From Ochromonas danica (taxonomy: Eukaryota; Sar; Chrysophyceae; Chromulinales; Chromulinaceae), in the NCBI GenBank assembly GCA_015146655.1, contig VKHL01000044.1, positions 62,001 through 126,000 of the forward strand: DNA of 64,000 nt, given 5' to 3'. Below, piece by piece: positions 53,401 to 63,000 of this stretch. The notes under the pieces are model-generated. The model ran no database searches. It saw nothing but the letters and a program-made list of their open reading frames with translations, and was not told where the DNA came from. Numbering within the stretch: the first letter of the stretch is position 1; each line of letters opens with the position of its first letter. The translations under genes and the position numbers were made by a program.

Positions 53401-53680
53401 ACACTTTGTAGAAGCAGCCCGCATTGATATTGATGAAGATGGTGGAAAATGTGTACTTCCAGCTTCGGTAGTTAGCAATGGTGGTGGTGGTGATGGAGGT
53501 GTAGGTGTAGGTGTTTCTGTTTCAGCAACAACTACTATGACACAAACAAGTCGTTGTTGGAACAACAATCTTGGAAGCAATTGTCATGGAAATGTTGAAA
53601 AAGCGGTGGGAGAAGAAAAGAAAGAAGTAGAGAAGAATGATCCTGTAGTGATCGATCTGCTTTCAGACGATGAGGATTAG
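50438..53680 (+). CDS. SMARCAL1/HARP-like SNF2 annealing helicase
   Basis: Single exon, 1080 residues. A HARP-like segment at about 120-185 (LELLDILRRCPGVKFDWAKQ, RWVFPVASHETLF) precedes an SNF2 ATPase: LAPFQQEGVAFIL, ADEMGLGKT (about 273-281), DESH (about 444) with LLSGTPALSRP, then KVLVFAHHVDVL, YIDGSV, TAAGMALTLTAAS and QAEDRAHRIGQ (about 768). SMARCAL1 and ZRANB3 rewind RPA-coated DNA and remodel stalled forks. An acidic/basic insertion (about 590-640) splits the ATPase lobes. The two ends carry SUMO-interaction-like motifs: VVDLTED at residues 5-11 and VVIDLLSDDED at the C-terminus. No N-terminal RPA-binding motif or HNH nuclease domain was noticed. The base composition is less AT-rich than most neighbours. 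Confidence 0.85.
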   Translation: MKSEEVVDLTEDTGGLSEQSHSLPSQSINRATATPSYPPIPTINYPPRPLPPPPTSTSSYSAYPSSITRPSVPPPVRYPAQYMNQNNLHSAYNRNIQTYQINNNSSVLPRPTPIFKHDEPWIQIIFTLINLEEFTARANGSPKISLELLDILRRCPGVKFDWAKQRWVFPVASHETLFVALTRRRCEVESIPRSVLIAAQLASQNQKKTLSTMKKKVITIDIDQPFLVEEEEEKEYYGIQLSQFLPPTILSQLAPFQQEGVAFILSRQGRALLADEMGLGKTRMAIATCLAYKAELPALIVCPSSAKHHWRAEIMEMTRDLQLVDTPNPVTGSETTYNNDNDDDSENATSEEEDSQIVLLLDSAQSCHDHREELLAALNGTSSSSGGKLSQVKFVIVSYSLLTKLCEVLQPGYEALKDNPASSLGENSENLAEGLRFFNVVIIDESHYIKSRRAQRTRLLLPLLHRAKHAVLLSGTPALSRPRELFTQLHALSPKQWTDFKTFGKRYCVDQEKSSKSALGGTKKGWGGEDAGFKGAAHLQELHLLLTATVMLRRQKMVILQQMPPKRRLLENVAVENEEERQELQALSDALLSNQERLRNKKREKGRKRRKRRLNAEDIEEGDNNVKEGENEEEEDEDLGATKKLQIQEKAILMELFNRSGLAKLPAILHRLDSFLADDLAGKVLVFAHHVDVLRGIAAHLLSREVDYVYIDGSVSAAERHHRAVSFQKQASKRVAVLGITAAGMALTLTAASTVFFAELYWTPAALLQAEDRAHRIGQLKEVTIFYFLAQGTIDDHLWPLLRKKMQVLGEFVEGQDNVDIVATSSSRSLKVKDSESSLPYEQRSQVKKTEDNEMKVQGESKEGNGKISDESEDPQEENDKNMEELSELAQQLAKEDKAKEEPDEEQEEEEGGTEKLPSEKMGSHHDNDDDNEKGNQNDDYEKNILKPQPPDPLAVAYIRAYRKYMERQELLALQQRQMEEDRKASLQHFVEAARIDIDEDGGKCVLPASVVSNGGGGDGGVGVGVSVSATTTMTQTSRCWNNNLGSNCHGNVEKAVGEEKKEVEKNDPVVIDLLSDDED

Positions 53681-53831
53681 TCCTCCATTGTTTGGCCTGG
53701 AGGATGATGGGAATTGCTTGCGATGTACATATGTTAAGAATTTCTTTGCTTTTCATTTACACGCTTATAACACAAATATAATCACGATCGTAATGTCTAG
53801 AAGAGACCCAATGCGATAAATAACTATCCAT

Positions 53832-54179
53832 CTAGCTGCTGGACTTCTCGAGCATCTCTCGGGTGGCTTTCATGTCTTCCTTTACTTCTTCCTTCAGCTG
53901 TGCTAGCTTTTCCTTCTGGTCCTCTGTGAGATGAACACTCTCTTTAACTGACATATCCTTTCCAAATTTACCAACATCGGCCTGTTTGGAGATCATGGCT
54001 AGGTAGGCATCCCAGGCAGTGTAGAATTCTCGTAGGCGAGGCTCGGATGTCACATTCTTATGTAACTTGAACTCATTCCGCACATACGATGATCCTAAAT
54101 GACGAATATCTAAAGGTAACTTGGCAATATGTGCTTTCATAATAGCACGATAAAGATGAATGGCACGCTCTTTCGTCAT
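53832..54179 (-). CDS. SDHAF3: SDHAF3/ACN9-like LYR-motif assembly factor
   Basis: 115 residues from MTKERAIHLYR; the open frame continues upstream to another ATG at 54254 that would add 25 mostly basic residues. The motif LYRAIMKAHIAKLP, then SSYVRNEFKLHKNV and FYTAWDAYLAMI match SDHAF3 (yeast ACN9/Sdh7), a mitochondrial matrix chaperone that helps mature the iron-sulfur subunit of succinate dehydrogenase. LYR proteins usually bind acyl carrier protein and often lack cleaved presequences, which supports the short form, but the basic extension could help import. The C-terminal KEEVKEDMKATREML helix is longer than usual. The gene is convergent with the SMARCAL1-like gene, 151 bases apart. Confidence 0.82.
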   Translation of the reverse strand: MTKERAIHLYRAIMKAHIAKLPLDIRHLGSSYVRNEFKLHKNVTSEPRLREFYTAWDAYLAMISKQADVGKFGKDMSVKESVHLTEDQKEKLAQLKEEVKEDMKATREMLEKSSS

Positions 54180-54254
54180 TACGATTGTTAGCTTAGGCCA
54201 CTGTTGTTTCTCTCTTTTCCTTTTCTTTGTTGTTGTTTGTTCCACCAACAACAC

Positions 54255-54812
54255 AACAACACCACCTCCTCCTTGAAGACATCACACGCAGAACAACAAT
54301 TGCTGCTTTTCAATCACCATCCAACGCAAGAATAATACTGTCTGGGTCGAGTTTGTTAAACTAATCCCGAATTGTGTTCTGTGTTATGCTAATAGGTTGA
54401 GGGTTACAGTTAGGATTAGTGTCTGCAGACAGGTCAGAAAATAATCAAGCAATGAGGGTCTATTCTAATAATCTAACCACGGACTTGTTAACAATGTGGA
54501 CCAAGCGAAGATCTATAAGTACAAAGTACTCACATCAGTTGGGTAGTAGATCCGCTATTCAATAGCATGAGGGGTGGTAAAGGGAAATGTGAATACCATA
54601 TAGATCCAAGCTAATCAAAACACCACCTTCTCCACTTCTTGATCTCTACATCAGATGATCCAGTATAATCAATCATGAATAGACGATAGATTTAGTAAAG
54701 GAAAGCATCTTGATGAATGAAAAGCCGTGACTGAGGCTCAATGAAACCATAAATTACCAGTTAAAACCTCACTAGACTCCTGACCCAACAAACTTAGCAG
54801 AGACCCACCACG
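54255..54812. other. Spacer between SDHAF3-like and UDG genes
   Basis: No gene, RNA or notable repeat was recognised. It should include the SDHAF3-like promoter and the UDG 3' UTR. Confidence 0.55.
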
Positions 54813-56179
54813 CTAGTCCACATTCCAGTCAATCGGCTCCTTGCCTTGACGAACCAGAGCCTCATTACATCGAGAAAAGATTCTAACCCAGTGAAGAGAA
54901 GTAATATCAAATGAAGAAGTCACAAAGCATGTTCACTGTATATACAGTATTACTACCTTGATCCCATGAAAGGTTCGTTAGTCTTGTAGGCGGCTAGAGG
55001 AGAAGGGTGAGAACTTGTTAAGACCACATTAGCACGATGATCAATTCCAGCACATCTATTGGAGATTATCAATACAATCAAAACACAACAACAACAAAAA
55101 ATCAGATAAAAAAATAGCGACTTTAAAGTCCACTCTTCCACATCACAACATTGAACATTGATAGGAACAGTAGTATTCATCATCTACATGACATGAAGAA
55201 AGAAAGTTTTCCTACTTGTTTTGTGCTGGTTTTCCCCAGAGTAAGTAGACCAATCCTTGTTTCTTGGCTAACTCTCTCACTATGGCATCTGTGAATTCTT
55301 CCCATCTATATTAGATAGCGATAATCAATGTCATTCATTACCAAACATTAGTAGTGATACAGTACTGTATATAGGATATAGATATGCTAACCCTTTCTTT
55401 TGATGAGAATTCGCTTCTGCTTTCCTCACAGTCAAGACAGTATTTAATAATAACACTCCTTGATGACTCCATTTCTCTAGATTGCCATGAGATGGTTTTG
55501 TAATATGAATAGCAGGATCTGCTTGAAGTTCAGAGAATATATTCTTCAAGGAAGGTGGAGCTGGTACACCTTTCTTCACTGAGAAGGCTAACCCATGGGC
55601 TTGACCCGGGCCATGATATGGGTCTTGTCCAATTATCACTACTTTAACTTGATCATAAGGGCAGAGATTTAAAGCAGTGAAGATCTGATCACTAGGAGGG
55701 TAAATGACTTTCCCTGCTGTGGCAGTCTCAGAAGAGAGAAAGGCAAGCAATCGACTGAAATAGCTTTTCGAGTATTCACTCAGAAGACGTTGTCTCCAAC
55801 TCTTCTCTAGAGTATCCATAGGTGGCCAGTTGACTAGAGGAAGATCCTCACTATTATCGGCTGTGCTGGCAGTGGTACTGGTGGAATCTCCTACTACTGC
55901 TGGCTCTGTTGGGGTGGTAGTCACAGTTGTTGTGTCACTTCCAGTGATAAGCGAAGATGAAGAATGTTCTACTTCTTCAGTCTTCTCATGGGTCAACTTC
56001 ACTTTCTTGTTAGTAGAAGAAGGTTGATCAGTGGTAGTGGTAGAGAAATAGTTACGAATATTCTTCATCTTTTCAAGACTTCTGCTCTGATAGTGTGGTA
56101 AATAGTAGGATGATCTAAGAGCGGAAGAGACAATCGCAACTAGACCAAGTGTAAATAATGACAGAGGAGGTCTTTTCAT
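54813..56179 (-). CDS. UNG: Uracil-DNA glycosylase, family 1
   Basis: Four exons: 56179-55392, 55305-55216, 55055-54957 and 54882-54813, giving 348 residues. Family-1 motifs are complete: [22 protein letters not shown] (catalytic Asp in GQDPYHG, about 183-189), [40 protein letters not shown] and [10 protein letters not shown] (catalytic HPSPL, about 308-312), then [15 protein letters not shown] at the end. It removes uracil from DNA in base excision repair. The N-terminus has a hydrophobic segment ([16 protein letters not shown]) before a second ATG at codon 38. The second start gives [12 protein letters not shown]-box-like, followed by NKKVKL. Two start sites could serve an organelle and the nucleus, as UNG1/UNG2 do in mammals by other means. 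Confidence 0.92.
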
Positions 56180-57027
56180 AGTCCCACTAAAGAGAAAACA
56201 GATCGGCAGAGATATTTATGTAATTTCTCTTATTTTCAATAGCTGTATTACATTATTATCTGGCGTGAATTTACCGCTGCCGATACAGCCTTTCGATGGA
56301 TGAAATGGTACTCATTTACGAGCTTTACTGCTTGGTGATGTGATGAAAGACTTTGAAAAGCACTCGTACCAAGGAGAAGCTGAAGATCTCTCCTCCATGT
56401 CAAATCAAATCATGTGCTGGAAAAGGCGCAGTCTCACTTAGGGTGGTCCATGGCCGTTGTGCCATCCGCCTGGTCTTGGGACTTTCAGGCCATATCTCAC
56501 TCATTTAAGGCCACGTGGCCGCCATGGCCTAGGCCACGTATTAGGCCATAGGCCCGAAATGGCCTGCCAAAGATGCGACTTTTGAAAGATCAAAGTCGAA
56601 AATACAGGTTTTCAACTATCAAAACTTTGGAACATGGCCTTGGACCAATGGCCCAATTCCAGGACATGGTATAGGACAGATGGCGGCATGGCCTAGATGG
56701 CGTGTGGTCTCACTCTGCTACTGTATGGGATTGCGCGGGGCAGAACAGGAGGCAAACCTTGCACTTCTCATCGTCATCACATCACAAATCCAAATCACAC
56801 CATCGAATTGCACTTGTAGTGGTTGGATCTACAAGATTTTCTAGGAAATAAAAATAATCATTCCTTAGAAAAACAATAAAAAACAAATATAGACTAAGTC
56901 ACTAAGTCCTCAAGCTTGCAGATTTGTTTTGTCTTTTTTGTTTTTTGTTTTTTGTTTTTTGTTTTCTCTTCCAATTTGTTCGTGTTTTCCCCGATAATTG
57001 TGACAGAAGAGCAGAAGGGGAGAGAGG
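56180..57027. other. Spacer with a putative small transposon
   Basis: It contains UDG upstream sequence, the GGCC-rich element listed separately, and after 56930 a GTTTTTT repeat tract leading to the surface-protein start. No coding region was seen. Confidence 0.6.
56439..56706. mobile_element. Candidate non-autonomous hAT-type element (MITE-like)
   Basis: About 268 bases, clearly richer in G+C than the surroundings, with more than ten GGCC sites mostly as ATGGCC, AGGCCA or GGCCATGGCC-like units. An 8-bp direct repeat GTCTCACT lies immediately outside both ends (56431-56438 and 56707-56714), the target-duplication length of hAT transposons. The left end begins TAGGGTGGTCCATGGCC, a hAT-like terminus. 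The right end shares only the GGCC motif in inverted form, so terminal inverted repeats are poor. A perfect CGACTTT...AAAGTCG hairpin lies near 56576-56598. No coding capacity. The repeated GGCC units could be subterminal transposase sites. Confidence 0.45.
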
Positions 57028-60000
57028 ATGAAGTTAATGTCCACCACTTATTCTTTCCCAAAGAAAGAAAAGAGATGGTTCAATAGATTCTTACTCCTAC
57101 CCCAACTAATGCTAATCCTATTAGCTTTATTGTCTTCGCCATGGGGAAATGCGGAATGGGATGAAATGGGCAGTGATATCGTGGGTCACCCAGGTGAGAG
57201 ATCTGGTAAAAGCACGACCATGAGTGCCAATGGCAGCATCGTAGCCATTGGAGCAGTGCTGTGCTCGTTGAATTCGTCATCGTCTATGCGTCCAGGTTGT
57301 GCTCGTGTGTTCTCCTATCGCAACGAGAGCATAGGATGGGTGCAAATGGGTAAAGATATCGTTGGGCATCAAGACAAAGAGTATTGTGGTGTTTCTATAT
57401 CACTCAATGCGGACGGGAATATATTGGCTCTAGGGTGCAGTAATTATAGCATTCCATCCGGCGTTAATGGTGCGGGAAGAGTACTGACCTTCTCGTATAA
57501 TGGATCTCAGTGGGTTCGATTTGGCAACCAGCTTGCAGGCGAACAGGATAGCGAGTCGTATGGAATATCTGTGTCATTGAATGCTGATGGCACCATGCTG
57601 GCTATTGGCGCTAGTCTCTATGATGTGTCAGGAACTTTGGTGGATGTCGGGAGAACACTTATTTATTTCTTCAATGGCACTATGTGGGTACCCATGGGAC
57701 GTCCTATTTTAGGCTCCCAAGCAAGGGAAGCTTGTGGTACTGCTGTTGCGCTGAATGCTGTTGGAAACGTTGTCGCGATGGCATGCTATAAATATGACGT
57801 ATCGCCAACACCAACGGATGGCGGTCGAGTCCGAGTTTATTCATATAATGACACGGAATGGATTCAAATGAGCGGTGATATACTAGGGGACGAGGTTAGT
57901 ACAGAAACAGGCACATCCCTTGCCATCAATGCTTATGGGGGAATAGTGGGGGTATCGTCTAATTCGGGCACAGTAAGGGTGTTCACATATGGTGGGAATG
58001 TGACGGGATGGATTCCCCTGGGTCTCCTTCTGAATACGTCCCAACCTGGAGAGTATTTTGGTTGCAGTATTGCATTGAATGGCGATGGTATGATATTGGC
58101 TGTGGGGGCTTGCAAATACAGCTTGCCATCAACATCCTCTGTTGGCCGAACATTGGTATATGCCTATCATAATGGAATCGGATGGATACAGTGGGATAGA
58201 CAAATCACAGGAACTCAAAGCAATGGGCAGTGTGGCAGTAGTGTGTCACTGACCTACGATGGCCTGGAGTTAGTCACAGGATGTAAGCTGTATGCTCCAT
58301 CACCTTCTTCGACCTATGCAGGCTGTGTACGCGTATATTCTTATTTGAATGCGCCAACAAGTCAACCAACCACCCTACTCTCCGCTCTTCCGAGCAGTGC
58401 ACCGTCTGGACAACCTTCAGGTCACACTAGCAGCCAGCCGTTGAACCGTCCTTCCGTGCCATCTGGACAACCTTCTACTAAACGACCTTCTACTAAACGA
58501 AGATTAGGCTTAGGACGACCATCTAACGGGCCTACTATCCAGCCTTCGAGCCGTCCTTCAGTACCATTCGAACAACCTTCTACTCGACCTTCAGGTCAGC
58601 CATCTAATCGACCTAGTGCTGAACCTAGCAGCCAGCCGTCGAGCCGTCCTTCTGCTGAACCATCGGGCAAACCGAGCAGTGCACCGTCTGGACAACCTTC
58701 TACTCAACCTTCAGGTCAACCATCTAATCGACCTAGTGCTCAGCCTAGCAGCCAGCCTTCGAACCGTCCTTCTGTAGAGCCATCGGGCAAACCGAGCAGT
58801 GCACCGTCTGGACAACCTTCTACTCAACCTTCAGGTCAACCATCTAATCGACCTAGTGCTCAGCCTAGCAGCCAGCCTTCGAACCGTCCTTCTGTAGAGC
58901 CATCGGGCAAACCGAGCAGTGCACCGTCTGGACAACCTTCTACTCAACCTTCAGGTCAACCATCTAATCGACCTAGTGCTCAGCCTAGCAGCCAGCCTTC
59001 GAACCGTCCTTCTGTAGAGCCATCGGGCAAACCCTCCGCTCTTCCGAGCAGTACGCCATCTGGACAACCTTCTACCCAACCTTCAGGTCAACCATCTAAA
59101 CGACCTAGTGCTCAGCCTAGCAGCCAGCTTTCGAACCGTCCTTCTGTAGAGCCATCGGGCAAACCGAGCAGTGCACCGTCTGGACAACCTTCTACTCAAC
59201 CTTCAGGTCAACCATCTAATCGACCTAGTGCTCAGCCTAGCAGCCAGCCTTCGAACCGTCCTTCTGTAGAGCCATCGGGCAAACCCTCCGCTCTTCCGAG
59301 CAGTACGCCATCTGGACAACCTTCTACCCAACCTTCAGGTCAACCATCTAATCGACCTAGTGCTCAACCCAGCAGCCAGCCTTCGAACCGTCCTTCTGTA
59401 GAGCCATCGGGCAATCCGAGCAGTGCACCGTCTGGACAACGATCTAAACGACCTAGTGCTCAACCTTCAACTCAACCTTCCAGCCAATCTTCAGTGCGTT
59501 GGTCGCCTTTGCCTACAAAATCCACTGATGTTGGTTTGAAGACAACGGTTGTCGTGAAGGCCTCGAACAGCAGCACCGTTAATATGCAAAATATCTCTGG
59601 TAACTCCCTGACTATTGCTGGCTTGACCAACTCTTCAACAGTCACGGTCACGATCACCTCTTTATCGAACGCTTCTTCATTACACAATAAGAATGCTTCT
59701 GCCCTGGCATCGAAATTAAAGTCTGACATTATCACGGTGACAGTAACAAATTCCTCCAGCACTGGAATTGAATTCACTGCGAACATCTCCACCTCCTCCA
59801 CAGGCAATTCCTCTTCTCAGTTGGAGACCTTCAAACACAATTGCACTTTTGACGTCAAAGAACAAGTACTGTATAATTGCTCTGATGCTGAAGTGATCTA
59901 TAATTTGACATGTTCAGGTGTAGCTGCAGCCAAAGTGGAGCAACAGTGTCCAGTGTCTCAGCTTCAATGTAGTGTGATCGATATGAACACCTTCAACGTG

Positions 60001-63000
60001 GTGGATAGCAATTATTGCACGGTGATCTCGTCGACGAAGACATCTATCGAATGCAGATGTGGATATAGTAGCAGCAACAACACGGGAAAATCCACTTCTC
60101 CTCCTTCCATGTCACCCACATCGACCAGTAGCTCAGTGAGTATAGCGGTAACATCTGATTATGTGACTGGAGATTTCTCAGCGACCGTGTCGGTTGTAGG
60201 GGACATGTCCTCAGCAACAGCCGTTAAAGGAACAATGGCCATATTGTCGGCTTTTGGATCGTTGTGGTTAGTGGGGTTGTTGTTGATAGGTAGCATGTTC
60301 TTTGGATTAAGGAATGTTGATGTTTTCTCGCAGATATGGAGGAGATTGTTGAAGGCAGTGGAGAAGATGAAGTTGAGGAGAGCCAAGACAAGTGGCGTGA
60401 TCATGCCGTTGAATGATCCTCCGAGAGGAGATGGGAAAATCCGAAGTCTTTGGGCGACGTATATGATGGAGATACTGCCGAAGGTTTATCGTCCTCGACT
60501 GTGGCTGTATCGGATCTGGGAAGAGTTATGCGAGCGTCACGAGTATTTGGAGTTGTTTATGTGGTGGATGGGAAGTAAACGCGGCGAAGGGGAGGCGAGG
60601 AGCAAAACGGTAGGTGCAAGGATGAGAAAGAGCCACACAAACGAAGAGGATGAGGAGAGATGGGAGAAAGTGTCAAGTGTGGGGAAGCTGTTAACAGCTA
60701 TTACTATATCTTGTTTCTTGCTGGCTTGGCTATATGATCTACAGTATCCAGATGACGATGGGTCGTGTGAGCAGTACCTTTCCAGTGCAACCTGTTTGGA
60801 GAGGAAGTCGCCTTTGGATTCCAGCCAAAGCTATTGTAAATGGCAGACAGCAGCGGCCGTGACGGCAGCATTGTTGGTGGAGAGCAAGAAAAAGAGTATT
60901 TTGTCTTCAACAGTGATCGCAGCATCTCTAACGAATGCTGAACTTCATACACAATGTCAATACTCAGACTCTAATCCCTCTCTTTTGGCGACGATCTTGG
61001 TAGCGGTAGTGGTATCTTTCATCTCCACGGTGGTGACAAGAGTTATGTCGGCGTTGTTTTCCGTGATTCTTGCACCATCTAAAGAGATAGGATCGTGGTG
61101 GACGGTGACTTTGTACCTACTGGGTGAGTTGCTTCGTGTAGATTTGTTGCAACGTGTGTCGAGGTGTGATGTAACACCTGAAGTTAGACATAAGCGACAG
61201 ACATTCTTGACAGAATGCAATGAGAATGGAGGGGTAGAAGTGGAAAATCAAAGGATGTCGAAGGATGGCGTGAAAGAAAATCTGAAGGGTCGGACGTCAG
61301 AGCGTATAGAAAGGGTGGAGATTGATGAGTGTGTGAAGAAAAGGGAAGAGAAGAGCGGTGATGATGATAATAATAACATCACTCTAAAACAACCACAATG
61401 TGAACAAAGTGAGGTGGTAAAACTCCATCAACAGTTATTGCATCATGCTGAAGACATGGATGCGAAAGCTGTCACCTTATTGCATGTTTACTTGTATGAC
61501 ATTCTTCGTTATCATGGCAAAGCAGCAATGACAGCTGAGATCTTGTGGCAGACTGTGACCAAGGATTATCGTCGGCCGCCTCCCAGTGTGTCATTAGGCG
61601 TAAAGGTGATATGTGGCTGTTTGATCTTAGGGGTGAATATGGGTGCCTTGTTGTTCATTTGCTTGAAAGGGCTTAGTCGTGGGAAGGTTTGGCAAGGCAA
61701 TTTCTTGGAGGCCTGTGCTATTCAATGGGTCATGGATGTCGTCTTCGTATCGGTGGTGGAGATTCTGTCGGTTGACTTTGGTTTCCCTGGGCTAGTGTAT
61801 GGGGAGGTATTGGAGATGGGGTTTGTAGGGCTATTGAGTATACTCGATGGTACGTTGAAGCATTTAAGAAGTTCTCAAGGGAGGAAAGAGTGCTCAGTGC
61901 GAGTAGCAGCGGATGAGAGGAGAGCAATCTGGTTTTACATGTCAGAATCAATGAAGCAACTGGTTTGTAACGAGGTCTGTAGAGATCTTCCTGAAGCAAG
62001 AATGTTGTCATTGGGATGCTCCCAACATCTACCTCAGCCATCACCAGATGCAAATCTAGAAGAAGCAAGCAAAAGGAATGAATCATCGTCATCAGCTCAT
62101 CTGATAGGTGAGAGAGGAATGAAGAAGTCGTTGTCATCATTTCAATCGAGTCGACGGTGGAGTAGGAAAGTTGCTGTGGCTCCCATAGCAGCAGATGGAC
62201 GAAGAGAAGGCTTGAAAGGAAGATCCGTTCGACCGACTGAAGGTGTTGGTCGCGATGAACAACTTCCTGGTCCTGTCACAGATAACAGCTTTTGTATTGG
62301 GTGGGCCAAGAGCATATGCTCCATTTTGAGGTTGTTTCTCGAGAGGATGACTTCAGGGTGGTATGAGAAGAAGGAGCAACAATCCTTGTGGATGTGGTTG
62401 CTACTGAATATGCCGACAGAACGACAACGTTTGTTTGTTCGTTTCTTTGCACCTTTGATCTTAGCAGGTGTCATTCTAGCTTGGTCTGAGATGGGCAGCG
62501 CTGGGAGTGCAGTTGTCTCAGCTTGTAAAGTAGTATTCGTCTTTATCATTGTGATGCACTCGATGGGTGCAGTGTGGAAGTCCATTCGCAGTCATGATAG
62601 TGCTTTGCTCGCCTATGCTACATCACTGAGAGAACAGTCAGCATCTTCCGGGGCTATTGGCTTGAGCTATGATACCATGTCACCTGCTGTGGATCAGATA
62701 CATCCATTAAGAAAGGAGAGAGAAGGTGTACTAAACATGAAAGATACTAAACCAATTATGGAAGGGAAGGTGAGTATTAGTAAACAGCAGCACAAGGAGG
62801 AAGGCGGTGTATTGTTAGATGATTGCCTGGACCGTAGCTCTCCTCTACTCCATGAAGAGGTCCATGCTCATGACAATTGTGGAGATGGAAAAGAAGATGA
62901 AAGGTTGATTTCTCTGATGTCCAATGATTACTCTTCTTATAATATTTCCAGGGTAATGGGAGAAGATGATGATTATTACAGTATAAGCAGTAGCATGGAT

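Noticed and set aside
58561-59500. Regularly spaced repeats that could suggest a CRISPR array
   Set aside because: The repeats are contiguous, in frame and coding (PS-rich), without unique spacers, in a eukaryotic gene.
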